NCBI GenBank assembly: GCA_000333235.1
Contig: CAPN01000051.1
Coordinates: 1 to 64,000, forward strand
From: Pseudoalteromonas luteoviolacea B = ATCC 29581
Lineage (GTDB): Bacteria > Pseudomonadota > Gammaproteobacteria > Enterobacterales > Alteromonadaceae
Direction: 5' to 3'
DNA length: 64,000 bases
Shown: in pieces, positions 33,779-42,595 of the stretch
Layout of the letters: every line of letters begins with the position of its first letter
How positions within the stretch are numbered: the first letter of the stretch is position 1
Made by a program: the position numbers and the translations under genes
Notes under the pieces: generated by a model
What the model saw: the letters and a program-made list of their open reading frames with translations, nothing else
Database searches by the model: none
What the model was told of the DNA's origin: nothing

Positions 33779-36309
33779 ATAGAAAAGCAAATGAAATTGC
33801 CTCTGAACAAATCGACTCTCCCTCACATGTCATTGCAATAGGCGCTTCTGCAGGAGGTTTAGAAGCAATCCAAGCTTTTTTTGACAATACCCCTCCAGAC
33901 TTAGGTGTTGCATTTATTGTGATTCAACATCTATCGCCAGATTTTAAGAGCATGATGGATGAGTTGTTAGTTAAAAATACATCAATGCCAGCCCATCAAG
34001 CAGTAGAAGGTGAGGTGTTAAAAGCAAATACGATATACCTAATACCAGCTGGCAAGTTGATGCGTGTTGTGGAACGCACCATTTACCTCTCAGATTTGCC
34101 GCCAGACAATCGTATTAACCTACCTATCAATGAGTTTTTCAAGTCATTAGCCGAATCAGAACAACACAATGCCATTGGTATTGTTTTATCTGGTACTGGC
34201 TCGGATGGTAGTCGTGGTGTGCAAGCGCTAAAAGAAGTAGGTGGCTTGGTGATGTGCCAAGATCCGAAAGAGACTCAGTTCGACGGTATGCCGGTAAATG
34301 CGATTAACACAGGGTGTGTCGACTTTGTGCTATCGGTTGAGGATATGCCTTCTCATATTCAAGATTTCATTTCTAGCCCGCATCGAAGCAAAAATAAAGA
34401 ACAAACTGAACTACGGATTTTTGATGACTTTGAGACGGTTCATGCCATTTTAGAAGTGATAAAACGAAAAACGGAAGTAGATTTTAGGGCATATAAAGAG
34501 TCGACGATTTCACGGCGCATTGAGCACCGTATGGCAATTTTAGGCCATACTAACCTAGGTGAGTATTTTAAGTATTTAAAAAGTCGACATGATGAAGCAA
34601 ATCAACTGAAGCAAGACTTACTTATTGGTGTGACGCAATTTTTTAGAGATACTGAAGTGTGGGCCCGGGTTGTTCAAGAGGTTATTGAGCCACTTTTACA
34701 ATCAAAAAAAGAAGGTGAAACGATTCGTGTCTGGGTACCTGGCTGCTCAACAGGAGAAGAAGCGTACACGATAGGGATGTTATTTCTAAATACAATGGAG
34801 CGGTTAAATAAACATCATATCCTTAAAATATTTGCCAGTGATATCGATCAGTCTGCCATTGCGTTTGGGGCAAACGGTGTTTACCCAGCGAGTATCACCA
34901 CGGAAGTATCGCAAAGCGATATTCAAAAGTACTTTGTCATGCTGTCTGATGGCAGTTTTCAAGTTGCTAAGCATCTTCGTTCAGTGGTTGTATTTGCGAC
35001 ACATAACTTAATACAAGATCCTCCATTTTCGAATATGGATTTAGTCTCCTGTAGAAATACGCTAATTTATTTACAAAATGAAGCGCAGCAAAAGGCATTA
35101 GCGTTTTTTCATTTTGCACTTAAATTGAATGGCTCGCTTGTTTTAGGCAGTGCTGAAACGACCAATAGCCTGACTAGCTACTTTGAAATTATTGATACTA
35201 GAATGCGGGTTTATCGTAAAAATAGAGACGTTAGAATTCCGGTTACAGCAATTTCGAATAATGCCAATATTACGTCTAAAGGTTACCATCCTAGGTCGAT
35301 ACCGCAATTTATAGAACGTAATAAGGTTATTTCTAAAAACACAACGAAATCAAAAGATATTGGTTTGAAAGTATTAGTGGACGCCTATCTACCAGCGAGT
35401 TTTATTGTTAATCAAAAAGGTATTGTGGTTTATACATACGGTGATACTGAGCCTTATACACGTAAATTACCGAGTGGCGAAGTGACGAACGATATTTCTG
35501 ATATTCTGCGAGGCGACATTGTAGGGCCTGCTGTTACTTTGGTTCATCAAGTATTACGTGAAAACAAGCGTATTTGCTTTGAGCAACTGGATTTTGCGGG
35601 TGATAAAGTTTTCGCATATAACTTGGAGGGGATCCCATTTGAGGAAGAAACGAATGATAAACGTTATATTGCGCTAACTATTCGCCCTATCAGTGAAGTA
35701 GAAACAACGAATATCACGAAGTATTCTTATGATGAGCAAGCACAGCGTCGCATTGAAGAACTGGACATCGCGTTAATTGAAAGTCAAAAATTGTATCGTG
35801 AGGCGCTAGAAGATTTAGATACAACCAGTGAAGAGTTGCAATCCAGCAATGAAGAACTAATGGCAGCAAATGAAGAGTTGCAGTCGACGAATGAAGAGCT
35901 TCAATCAGTGAATGAGGAATTGTATACCGTAAATGGAGAATACCAACAAAAGATTTCTGAACTTACTGTTATAAACGATGATTTAGAAAACTTGTTTAAA
36001 GCAACCAGTTTAGCCGTGCTGTTTTTAGATAAAAATTTACTTATTCGACGCTTTACGCCAACGATGAAAGAGTTTCTTAATGTGATTGAGTTGGATATTA
36101 ACCGACCAATTAAGGACATTACAGCAAACTTTGACTTAAAAGATGTCTATGAAATTCTACATTACGTGAATAAAACGGGTGAAGATAGAATGCTTGAAAA
36201 AGACGTGGACGGAGAGATTATTTTAGTCAATGTCACCCCGTATCGCAAAAGTATGGCAAATGAAGGTGTTGTGATGACAATTCGTAAGCAATTGTCACAT
36301 AAAGATTAG
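33775..36309 (+). CDS. CheB-CheR-PAS fusion protein
   Basis: An 844-residue protein. About 20-205 is a CheB methylesterase without receiver domain, with the Ser-His-Asp triad in IGASAGG, IQHLSPDF and LSGTGSDGSRG. About 225-480 is a CheR methyltransferase (STISRRIEHRMAILG, then VWVPGCSTGEEAYTIGML for SAM binding). A PAS-like segment follows, then a long Glu-rich coiled coil with a repeating SNEELMAANEELQSTNEELQ pattern and a final PAS domain. The start at 33775 is chosen for its GAGGAAAGC site and ATGA overlap. There is no C-terminal kinase, so it probably signals to partners, perhaps the coupled GGDEF/EAL protein. Confidence 0.9.
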   Translation: MNRKANEIASEQIDSPSHVIAIGASAGGLEAIQAFFDNTPPDLGVAFIVIQHLSPDFKSMMDELLVKNTSMPAHQAVEGEVLKANTIYLIPAGKLMRVVERTIYLSDLPPDNRINLPINEFFKSLAESEQHNAIGIVLSGTGSDGSRGVQALKEVGGLVMCQDPKETQFDGMPVNAINTGCVDFVLSVEDMPSHIQDFISSPHRSKNKEQTELRIFDDFETVHAILEVIKRKTEVDFRAYKESTISRRIEHRMAILGHTNLGEYFKYLKSRHDEANQLKQDLLIGVTQFFRDTEVWARVVQEVIEPLLQSKKEGETIRVWVPGCSTGEEAYTIGMLFLNTMERLNKHHILKIFASDIDQSAIAFGANGVYPASITTEVSQSDIQKYFVMLSDGSFQVAKHLRSVVVFATHNLIQDPPFSNMDLVSCRNTLIYLQNEAQQKALAFFHFALKLNGSLVLGSAETTNSLTSYFEIIDTRMRVYRKNRDVRIPVTAISNNANITSKGYHPRSIPQFIERNKVISKNTTKSKDIGLKVLVDAYLPASFIVNQKGIVVYTYGDTEPYTRKLPSGEVTNDISDILRGDIVGPAVTLVHQVLRENKRICFEQLDFAGDKVFAYNLEGIPFEEETNDKRYIALTIRPISEVETTNITKYSYDEQAQRRIEELDIALIESQKLYREALEDLDTTSEELQSSNEELMAANEELQSTNEELQSVNEELYTVNGEYQQKISELTVINDDLENLFKATSLAVLFLDKNLLIRRFTPTMKEFLNVIELDINRPIKDITANFDLKDVYEILHYVNKTGEDRMLEKDVDGEIILVNVTPYRKSMANEGVVMTIRKQLSHKD

Positions 36310-36347
36310 TTGAGATAGAAGGAAGGCCTTAGCGCGATACTATTGGG

Positions 36348-37367
36348 TTAAGGCTGACTTTCGCACCATTTTAGTTTTACCAGTTCATCGTGATCATTTA
36401 AATTCATATTGACAGAAGTTGTTAAAGGGACGGCTCGTTTTTTCCATTCTATCGATAGCTTTGGTAAGTTGAGTTGCTTGACTATTGTATCGATAGTACC
36501 ACTAATATCCATTTTGCTAAGTGACTCCATACTATTGATAAGCGAATGTTGCACAGCAATATCAGGTAGAACCGCGCTTTCAAGGAAAATTTGATAAACA
36601 TATAGCCACTGCATAATTAATTTCAATGCTGGCATATCAAATGCGTTTACAAGCTCAGTCACTTTGGATTTGTAACGGTGATAGGTTGAAAAGTTATTAT
36701 CTTCCAGAGCAGCAATAAGTAGGTTTATCCCAATGTGTACAGCACTTTGCGTGTCTTGTTTACGAACAAAATACATAAAGCTCGATTCATATAAATGAAC
36801 AGCTGCGCCATATTGCTTTTTCAAAAAGTGAATGTTTGCTAAGTTACTATTAATACTGTGCAAATCTTCCTCATCTCCCTGAAGGTGTTTTTTCGCATAA
36901 CTAAACATTTTTTGAGCGTCGTCTAGTCTATCTAACGATAAATAGAGGACGCCTAAGTTATTATCTATTGTTGACAAAAACTTCGGATCCTTGGCTAAGG
37001 ATTTTGCACACAGATATGTTTGTTCTGAAGCTTGGTATTTACTTAGAAATCGATAATAAATACCAAAATTACTAATTAAAAAAGGCAGCTCAGGTTCCAC
37101 GAGTTCAAACCAGTTTGGTCGCTGAATTAACTCAGCAAATGCTTCTACAACCTCTGTATCACGATTAATAATCGCGGCTTTAAAGCCAATTTTATGGATT
37201 TCAAGTAACCCTTTACTTGGCTCAAGAGCATAATGACGTTGTTTCTCTTTATAAATGGACAAAACAGTTTTGGGATCCTGCATATCGACAGCTTTTAGCT
37301 CAGCGAGATCCTTTGCTAGTAAATTGGCATTCATTAACAAAGGAAGCATTAAAAGCAAACTCATCAC
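36348..37367 (-). CDS. Secreted TPR-repeat protein of unknown function
   Basis: A 339-residue protein with an N-terminal hydrophobic signal (MMSLLLMLPLLMNANLLAKD) and helical repeats consistent with tetratricopeptides in the middle (NNLGVLYLSLDRLDDAQKMF, then NSNLANIHFLKKQYGAAVHL). It is convergent with the CheB-CheR gene and its 3' end lies 38 bp from it. I recognise no specific family. It may be a periplasmic scaffold or the sensor part of a signalling protein. Confidence 0.6.
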   Translation of the reverse strand: MMSLLLMLPLLMNANLLAKDLAELKAVDMQDPKTVLSIYKEKQRHYALEPSKGLLEIHKIGFKAAIINRDTEVVEAFAELIQRPNWFELVEPELPFLISNFGIYYRFLSKYQASEQTYLCAKSLAKDPKFLSTIDNNLGVLYLSLDRLDDAQKMFSYAKKHLQGDEEDLHSINSNLANIHFLKKQYGAAVHLYESSFMYFVRKQDTQSAVHIGINLLIAALEDNNFSTYHRYKSKVTELVNAFDMPALKLIMQWLYVYQIFLESAVLPDIAVQHSLINSMESLSKMDISGTIDTIVKQLNLPKLSIEWKKRAVPLTTSVNMNLNDHDELVKLKWCESQP

Positions 37368-37397
37368 TAGGCTCCTAATGAAAGTAGTGCTTTTAAG

Positions 37398-37610
37398 TAT
37401 ATACCTAATCTACTTAAAGGAGCTTATTCCAGAACTTTACCGTGTTTTCAGTAGTTGGCACGCTCATTCAGGAATGTAATTACCTTTCAAATTAGCATAA
37501 CAACGTAGTGGAAACTCGGTGATGCTCCCACAGGGCAAGTTTTACAGGCGTTTGTGCCTCGTTATTGATTTTGTATAGGGGAAAGCTATAACAGCAATTA
37601 ATGCCTGCCT
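37398..37610. repeat. Composite palindromic repeat, copy with left arm and internal module
   Basis: Begins TATATACCTAATCTACTTAA like the left arms near 11993 and 55542. The module at 37485-37610 (CAAATTAGCATAACAACG, then AGGGCAAGTTTTACAGGCG, GGGGAAAGC and AATGCCT) matches 12077-12200 over about 120 bp with scattered differences. No right arm was found. The remaining stretch to 37715 holds a run of ten C at about 37674-37683 and nothing else recognisable. Confidence 0.6.
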
Positions 37611-37715
37611 AAACGCCTAAAAATTTTCGCCTGTCTGTTATCTCGTTGTTCAGGTTGTTAATTTACGTTAAAACCCCCCCCCAATATCACAACCTACAAA
37701 ACTCATTTCATTTCG

Positions 37716-38213
37716 CTATCGCAGGCGCTTTGCGCGATTATTTGTGTCGCGGTTATTCAGTATGTGTTCGCGAGAATAATCTGTCTTACTACTTTTAGCG
37801 GCTCTGTCGTAAAGCACTACATTTACAGTGGCCGCTAAGTTCATGCAGCCTTTCGTTGGAATATACACAACGTCATCGCAATGTGTGAGGACATCTTGCT
37901 TTAATGAGCCGTCTTCCGGCCCAAAAATATACACTGCATCCTCTGGGTGTTCAAAGAAGGGGAGAGGGGTTGCGCCATCGATAAGCTCCACGGCAACGAG
38001 TTTGCAATTCCTCTGTTTGAGTGCAATTAGGTCGTGTAATGACTCCAGTGGGATCTCATCGATGCGTTTTTTGGTATCAGTTGCAAACTTTTTGGCATAA
38101 CCATATCGCTCGCCAGTATACCATACTCGATCGACACCATAACATCCCGCAGCTCGCATGACTCCGCCCACATTGGTCGGACTTTTAGGGTTAATTAAGA
38201 GAATTTGAACCAT
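37716..38213 (-). CDS. SpoU/TrmH-type RNA 2'-O-methyltransferase
   Basis: A 165-residue SPOUT-fold protein without extra RNA-binding domain. Family blocks: LLINPKSPTNVGGVMRAAGC at the N-terminus (motif 1 with Asn and Arg), AVYIFGPEDGSLKQDVL (motif 2) and CMNLAATVNVVLYDRAAKS (motif 3, knot region). It would transfer a methyl group from SAM to a tRNA or rRNA ribose. The exact target is unknown; it is shorter than TrmH and of the size of TrmL, but differs from it in the motif 3 sequence. Confidence 0.85.
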   Translation of the reverse strand: MVQILLINPKSPTNVGGVMRAAGCYGVDRVWYTGERYGYAKKFATDTKKRIDEIPLESLHDLIALKQRNCKLVAVELIDGATPLPFFEHPEDAVYIFGPEDGSLKQDVLTHCDDVVYIPTKGCMNLAATVNVVLYDRAAKSSKTDYSREHILNNRDTNNRAKRLR

Positions 38214-38280
38214 GAAGTAACAGCTTAAAGTTATGAAAAAGCATTTTCTATTTTCTCATTTTTGACTCTAAGCGTCGAGG

Positions 38281-38700
38281 TTAATGGTTGGGGACTTGTT
38301 CTTTGAGTTTACACAGTAATTCATAGGCACTGTCTCCTTGCATCGCAAACGGATCAAATGTGCCCGAATCACAAAAGCTTTGCGCGAGTTCATTGGTAAG
38401 TTGAGATTGTGGCACATAACCCATTGTCCAATTAGGAAAACTACGGCTATTAATCGTTTTACAACTAAGAATAGTGACTTTTTCGTGCCGAGTGTCTTTT
38501 GCAATATGGTCGTAAGTCTCTTCGACTTGTTGTTCTTCGCCTTCTAAACACTGCAAAAAGAAATGCTTATTAAAGAACAGCAGCCCTGTCACTTCGCGCA
38601 TTGCATTGTTAATTCGGCTGACATTCAAAATAGTGACAACATCATTGCTCTTAAAGATATTTGACGCCACGCTTGCATAAATTAATCGTATCAATGCCAT
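38281..38700 (-). CDS. BLUF-domain blue-light photoreceptor
   Basis: A 139-residue stand-alone BLUF protein, using the ATG at 38700 that matches the family start (MALIRLIYAS). Flavin-binding and photocycle residues are visible: Tyr8, the Asn pair in INNAMREVTGLLFF, Gln in HFFLQCLEG, and the semi-conserved Trp in FPNWTMGY. The fold binds FAD and signals on blue light through a protein partner. No output domain is fused and the partner is unknown; c-di-GMP or regulator proteins are typical partners in other bacteria. Confidence 0.9.
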   Translation of the reverse strand: MALIRLIYASVASNIFKSNDVVTILNVSRINNAMREVTGLLFFNKHFFLQCLEGEEQQVEETYDHIAKDTRHEKVTILSCKTINSRSFPNWTMGYVPQSQLTNELAQSFCDSGTFDPFAMQGDSAYELLCKLKEQVPNH

Positions 38701-38736
38701 GCTCGCTCTCTTAAAACTTAGTATTTTTTGAACCAA

Positions 38737-38991
38737 ATCAATCTATTTTAAGTTTGTTGTTTTTCTTCGATGTGACCTAAACATCTGTTATTTGGACAGT
38801 AAACCCTACAGTTCACACAGGTATAACATACCAAGAAATATTTTCTATTTTGATAATCCATCCATTTAGTTCGTTTTGCAAAAATACAAAATCACTTCAC
38901 ACTACCTAATTAGCTCATTCAAACATACCATTAAGATTAGCAAGCTTTTTTGCATTATCAACAAAGCCGAAATTATCCACGGTACATAGAT
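38737..38991. other. Divergent intergenic region between BLUF and TonB2 operons
   Basis: Together with the Fur-like site at 38992-39010 and the stretch to 39112 this forms a 370-bp divergent promoter region. Apart from the Fur-like site the sequence is AT-rich and I see no RNA gene or terminator. Confidence 0.4.
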
Positions 38992-39010
38992 GCAAATGAT
39001 AATGATTATT
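38992..39010. promoter_or_regulatory. Putative Fur box upstream of the TonB2 operon
   Basis: GCAAATGATAATGATTATT matches 15 of 19 positions of the classical Fur consensus GATAATGATAATCATTATC, including 12 of 13 in the core AATGATAATCATT. It lies about 100 bp before the first gene of the TonB2 operon, so iron repression of that operon is likely. Confidence 0.65.
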
Positions 39011-39112
39011 GATTATATTAACTAGTGATGTCATACTCTTTACACGGATAGTTGCTTGCAATAGTGGGTTTCTTAAATTGCTGAGCGTATTTTTATTGTT
39101 GTGAATGAAATA

Positions 39113-39895
39113 ATGCTAAAGATAATTGGTGTTTTGTTGAGTAGTGGTGTGGTTATGTGTATGAGCCTATCACCAGTACTTTACGCATCCACCGTGGATG
39201 CTTTACCAAACCTTGTAGAAAAATGGATAAGTCTTTCGAAACAAAAAGGGGCACTTGAAGTCGAATGGCAAAATGAAAAGCAAATCTTAGAACAACAAAA
39301 GCGGTTGCTTGAAGCGGAATTGCTCGCGTTAACCGAGTTGCTTGAAAAGCAGAAAGGTTCAACTTCTGACGTAGACGAAAAACGTGAGGTATTGATAGCG
39401 CAGCAACAGTCGATGGAAGCTGCGCAGCAGCAGTTAGCTTTTTTTATCGACAAACAATTTAAGGTATTGCGTGATTTCTCTTCTCAACTTCCACCGCCAT
39501 TGCAATTGAATTATCAGCAACTCTTTACGGCATTAAAAGAGAGTAAAAACGGTGAGACTACAAACACGTCTAAATTGAATCAACTTGTGGAGTTCTACCA
39601 GCAATGGACTGAGTTTGACAGACGCGTTGTCGTTCAAGAAACAGTGATGGCGTTTGACGGTGAGACAGTTTTAGTTGAACAACTTTATTTGGGGTCCCAT
39701 CTTGGCTGGTATGTCGCTAAACAAAGTAATCACATCGGTTATGGCTATGTTAAAGAAGGTCAGTGGATTTGGCTGCCAGCTAATGACATTCCTCGTGAGC
39801 AGTTATTGGATGCGATAGCCATGTATCGCAAGCAAAAAACGGCAGAAATGGTTACTTTGCCTTTGCCTCCATTTGGTATAAGAGAGGGTAGCTAA
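39113..39895 (+). CDS. DUF3450-family periplasmic coiled-coil protein of the TonB2 cluster
   Basis: A 260-residue exported protein: signal peptide ending VLYAS, then a long coiled coil at about 35-125 rich in Glu, Gln and Leu, and a conserved globular tail (LVEFYQQWTEFDRRVVVQET, then VEQLYLGSHLGWYVAKQ and GYGYVKEGQWIWLPA). DUF3450 proteins open TonB2 operons in marine gammaproteobacteria; the role is unknown, possibly a spacer for the TtpC/TonB complex. A GTG four codons upstream is an alternative start; neither has a strong ribosome binding site. The next gene begins directly after the stop. Confidence 0.8.
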   Translation: MLKIIGVLLSSGVVMCMSLSPVLYASTVDALPNLVEKWISLSKQKGALEVEWQNEKQILEQQKRLLEAELLALTELLEKQKGSTSDVDEKREVLIAQQQSMEAAQQQLAFFIDKQFKVLRDFSSQLPPPLQLNYQQLFTALKESKNGETTNTSKLNQLVEFYQQWTEFDRRVVVQETVMAFDGETVLVEQLYLGSHLGWYVAKQSNHIGYGYVKEGQWIWLPANDIPREQLLDAIAMYRKQKTAEMVTLPLPPFGIREGS

Positions 39896-41173
39896 ATGCA
39901 ATTAACTCTGACCCCAATGAAGTGGATTGTGTGGCTTGTATTACTAATGGTTGTTTTACCGAGTTCAGCAATAGAGCAATCTTTACTTGACGACATCAAA
40001 CAAGCAAAGCAACAACTGGTCGATACGGAACAGCGCATTTTGAACGCGCGGAAAGTGATAATAAAAGACATTGAACAGTTATCGACTGAGCTTATTGCAC
40101 TGCGTAGACAAGCTGCGATTACGCAAAGGCTAAAAGATGAACAAACTTTAGGCTTGAGTCAGCTTGAGTCTCGCCACGCAATGTGGCAAGAGCAAGCGCA
40201 GTATCAAACCCACATGCTCAATAGCGTGCTAAGAGAAAAGAAGCAAGCACCTCAGGATAATTTGATTAGTGCTATATCCAGTTATGAAAAGATCATTCAA
40301 CGATTGGTCGAAAAACCACACTGGAAAGAGGGTCAGATCATTGATCTAGATGGTAAATTGGGTCACGCGCAAGTGCAATCACTTGGTCCTATTGCGGTGT
40401 TTAGAACAGCGCAAAGTGCGGGGTTGGTTGAGCAAGATGAGGTTACGCCGAAAGTTATCTATTCATTTTCAAGTGATGTGACGTTGGGTTGGTTGTCTAA
40501 TAATACTGAAGACCAGTTAGCATTGTCTTTTGATCCAACGTTAAGTAAAGGGGTGATGGTCGCAAATCAAAAAGAATCATTTTTAGCACATTTACAAAAT
40601 GGCGGCGTTTGGGTTGTACCTATTCTATTATTTGCTTTTGTTGCTGTGGGAATTGCACTGCTTAAAGCTTGGCAGCTTTTCAAGTTACCTAAGGTGCCAA
40701 ACAGCACAGAGCTAGTGGGACAACTTCACTTATCGAGAGATGCAGGGATTCACTCTGGCGTGAATGAATTTGTCGATATTTGGCAAAAAGAAGAGGTAGG
40801 TGCTCGTCGAGATGATGCTTTTTATAGTTTACTGTCTCAGAAGCGGGAGTATATAGAGCGGTATCTTGGTGCAATTGCCATTACTGCTGCAGTTGCTCCC
40901 TTACTTGGCCTATTAGGCACCGTCTCGGGGATGATCGACACGTTCAAAATGATGACAATTTTTGGAAGTGGTGATCCTCAAGTGGTGTCTGGGGGAATTT
41001 CGCAAGCATTGATCACCACAGAATTTGGCTTGATTGTGGCGATTCCGGCCTTAATTGCACATGCATTACTGTCACGCAAAGCGAAAACTTACTATCACGG
41101 TTTAGAAGATGTAGCACTGAATCTGAGTCAATTGCCTAATCATTCGTTTCAACCTGCGTCGGAGGCCGCATGA
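39896..41173 (+). CDS. ttpC: TtpC-type MotA/TolQ/ExbB protein of the TonB2 system
   Basis: A 425-residue inner-membrane protein: signal/anchor at 10-25, a periplasmic coiled coil at about 30-120, a beta-rich segment, then helix 2 near 238-262 (VWVVPILLFAFVAVGIALL) and the TolQ/ExbB core with ITAAVAPLLGLLGTVSGMID and SQALITTEFGLIVAIPALIA. This is the layout of TtpC, an additional ExbB-like subunit required by the Vibrio TonB2 system. The gene abuts the DUF3450 gene and overlaps the exbB start by 4 bp (ATGA). The symbol is by architecture and gene order. Confidence 0.85.
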   Translation: MQLTLTPMKWIVWLVLLMVVLPSSAIEQSLLDDIKQAKQQLVDTEQRILNARKVIIKDIEQLSTELIALRRQAAITQRLKDEQTLGLSQLESRHAMWQEQAQYQTHMLNSVLREKKQAPQDNLISAISSYEKIIQRLVEKPHWKEGQIIDLDGKLGHAQVQSLGPIAVFRTAQSAGLVEQDEVTPKVIYSFSSDVTLGWLSNNTEDQLALSFDPTLSKGVMVANQKESFLAHLQNGGVWVVPILLFAFVAVGIALLKAWQLFKLPKVPNSTELVGQLHLSRDAGIHSGVNEFVDIWQKEEVGARRDDAFYSLLSQKREYIERYLGAIAITAAVAPLLGLLGTVSGMIDTFKMMTIFGSGDPQVVSGGISQALITTEFGLIVAIPALIAHALLSRKAKTYYHGLEDVALNLSQLPNHSFQPASEAA

Positions 41174-41526
41174 ACGAGATATTCATAAACCCACTGTGTT
41201 GGTTAATGTTGCTAATTGCAAGTACCAGTTACTATTTCAGTTTTGCCACTGTTTTTGCTATTCAAAAAAGGTCAATCAATGTCATTTTAGGACGAGAAAT
41301 AGCGCACGTGCTCACCGCTGCATTGCCTTTGCTTGGATTGCTTGGGACGATATCTGGTTTGTTGCAATCCTTTAATTCATTGTCGATGGGGTTGCAGGCT
41401 GATAAGCAGTTATTAACATTGGGTATTGAAAAAGCCCTTTTTACTACAGAATTGGGCTTGCTACTGGCAATTCCTGGTTGGCTGATTGCTCATTTGGGCA
41501 ACTCCACTTTTGGGGTGAGGAATTGA
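41170..41526 (+). CDS. exbB: ExbB2-like proton channel subunit, unusually short
   Basis: A 118-residue protein with three membrane segments: 9-31, 46-70 (LTAALPLLGLLGTISGLLQS) and 83-107 (EKALFTTELGLLLAIPGWLI), the last two being the TolQ/ExbB core with the channel Thr residues. ExbB2 proteins are usually around 170 residues; the cytoplasmic segment between helices 1 and 2 is reduced here to about a dozen residues. No frameshift is visible and the core is intact, so I read it as a genuine compact form. It lies between ttpC and exbD with a 4-bp overlap and a 1-bp gap. Confidence 0.82.
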   Translation: MNEIFINPLCWLMLLIASTSYYFSFATVFAIQKRSINVILGREIAHVLTAALPLLGLLGTISGLLQSFNSLSMGLQADKQLLTLGIEKALFTTELGLLLAIPGWLIAHLGNSTFGVRN

Positions 41527-41527
41527 T

Positions 41528-41929
41528 ATGCAAAGTCGATTACAGCATCGCCTAGAGTCTCAACCGAAGAGTATCGATATGTCTCCACTTATAGACGTGG
41601 TGTTCATTTTGCTGATTTTCTTTATCGTAACCACCGTATTTGTTAAAGAAACCGGTGTTGAAGTAGATAAGCCCCAAGCATTAAATACAGAAAAAATACC
41701 ACCCAGGGTTATTCTTGTTGCGATTACAAAATCAGGTCAGGTGTTTCATGATGGGGCAAACATAGGTGTCTCTGGCGTGCGTTCTGTCATTGAATCACTT
41801 TTAGCAAACGATCAGAGGCCGGTATTATTGCAAGTAGATAAAGAAGTGAAAACATCGCTACTAATCAAAGTGATGGACGAGGCGAAATTGGCCGGTGCGA
41901 CTTCCGTAAATATTGCGACGAAACCTTAA
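41528..41929 (+). CDS. exbD: ExbD2-like biopolymer transport protein
   Basis: A 133-residue protein with a short cytoplasmic N-terminus, one membrane helix containing the proton-binding Asp (IDMSPLIDVVFILLIFFIVT), and a periplasmic ExbD domain (VILVAITKSGQVFHDGANIG, then PVLLQVDKEVKTSLLIKVMD). ExbD with ExbB/TtpC forms a PMF-driven motor for TonB. GAGGAATTGAT supplies the ribosome binding site. It lies 6 bp before tonB. Confidence 0.92.
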   Translation: MQSRLQHRLESQPKSIDMSPLIDVVFILLIFFIVTTVFVKETGVEVDKPQALNTEKIPPRVILVAITKSGQVFHDGANIGVSGVRSVIESLLANDQRPVLLQVDKEVKTSLLIKVMDEAKLAGATSVNIATKP

Positions 41930-41935
41930 TAGAGT

Positions 41936-42592
41936 ATGTTTGTAATTCATTGTCTTTTTTTAATTAAAAATATTAATTTGCGAGCGTTATGTGCAAGTGT
42001 TGGATTGCTCGTGTTTCTTACGGTGATATTGAGTTTTAAGCCAAGCGATGATCACTCAGACGAGACTCTCATTGTGCGCGAAGTAGCTTTGACAATGCCG
42101 TTACCACCGACACCACCAATGTTAAAAAATCAGCAAATGAATAAACATGATAGTGAAATGGTTGAGCTAAATGTCTCAGGTGCAGGTAGCGCGTTGGAAA
42201 TAGATTTGGATGTCGACATTCCCAAAGTAGACATGGCTATTGAAACGCCTTTATTGAGCATGCCAAAACCAACTTGGCAAGATGTTGAAGTGGATTGGCA
42301 AGCCGTTCATCTCTCTGCTTTAGATGAGCAACCAAAGTTACTCACTCCTCTTACTGTATCATTCCCCCAGTCGTTAATTCGCCAAGGAATTAAGCAGGTA
42401 GACGTAAAATTAGATGTATTGATAAATGAAAATGGTCGAGTCACATTAATTTCTATCCTTGCAAATCCGTTTTCGGAATTGAACCAAACTCTACATTTAC
42501 TCGTGGAACAAAGCCAATTTACAGCGCCTATGCAAGATAGTCAGCCGGTACGAGCACGTTTTGTTTGGCCACTTCAATTAACTCAAGGTTAA
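41936..42592 (+). CDS. tonB: TonB2-like energy transducer
   Basis: A 218-residue protein with an N-terminal membrane anchor (about 17-35, ASVGLLVFLTVILSF), a short Pro-containing linker (MPLPPTPPMLKN), a spacer without long Pro-Lys repeats, and a TonB C-terminal domain (SLIRQGIKQVDVKLDVLINE, then NGRVTLISILANPF, and SQPVRARFVWPLQL). It is short and proline-poor like TonB2 proteins. It would carry energy from ExbB/ExbD/TtpC to outer-membrane receptors such as the one at 26-28 kb. Confidence 0.85.
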   Translation: MFVIHCLFLIKNINLRALCASVGLLVFLTVILSFKPSDDHSDETLIVREVALTMPLPPTPPMLKNQQMNKHDSEMVELNVSGAGSALEIDLDVDIPKVDMAIETPLLSMPKPTWQDVEVDWQAVHLSALDEQPKLLTPLTVSFPQSLIRQGIKQVDVKLDVLINENGRVTLISILANPFSELNQTLHLLVEQSQFTAPMQDSQPVRARFVWPLQLTQG

Positions 42593-42595
42593 AGT

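Noticed and set aside
37674-37683. Run of ten C bases
   Set aside because: It is in a non-coding stretch and may be a homopolymer error; no gene depends on it.
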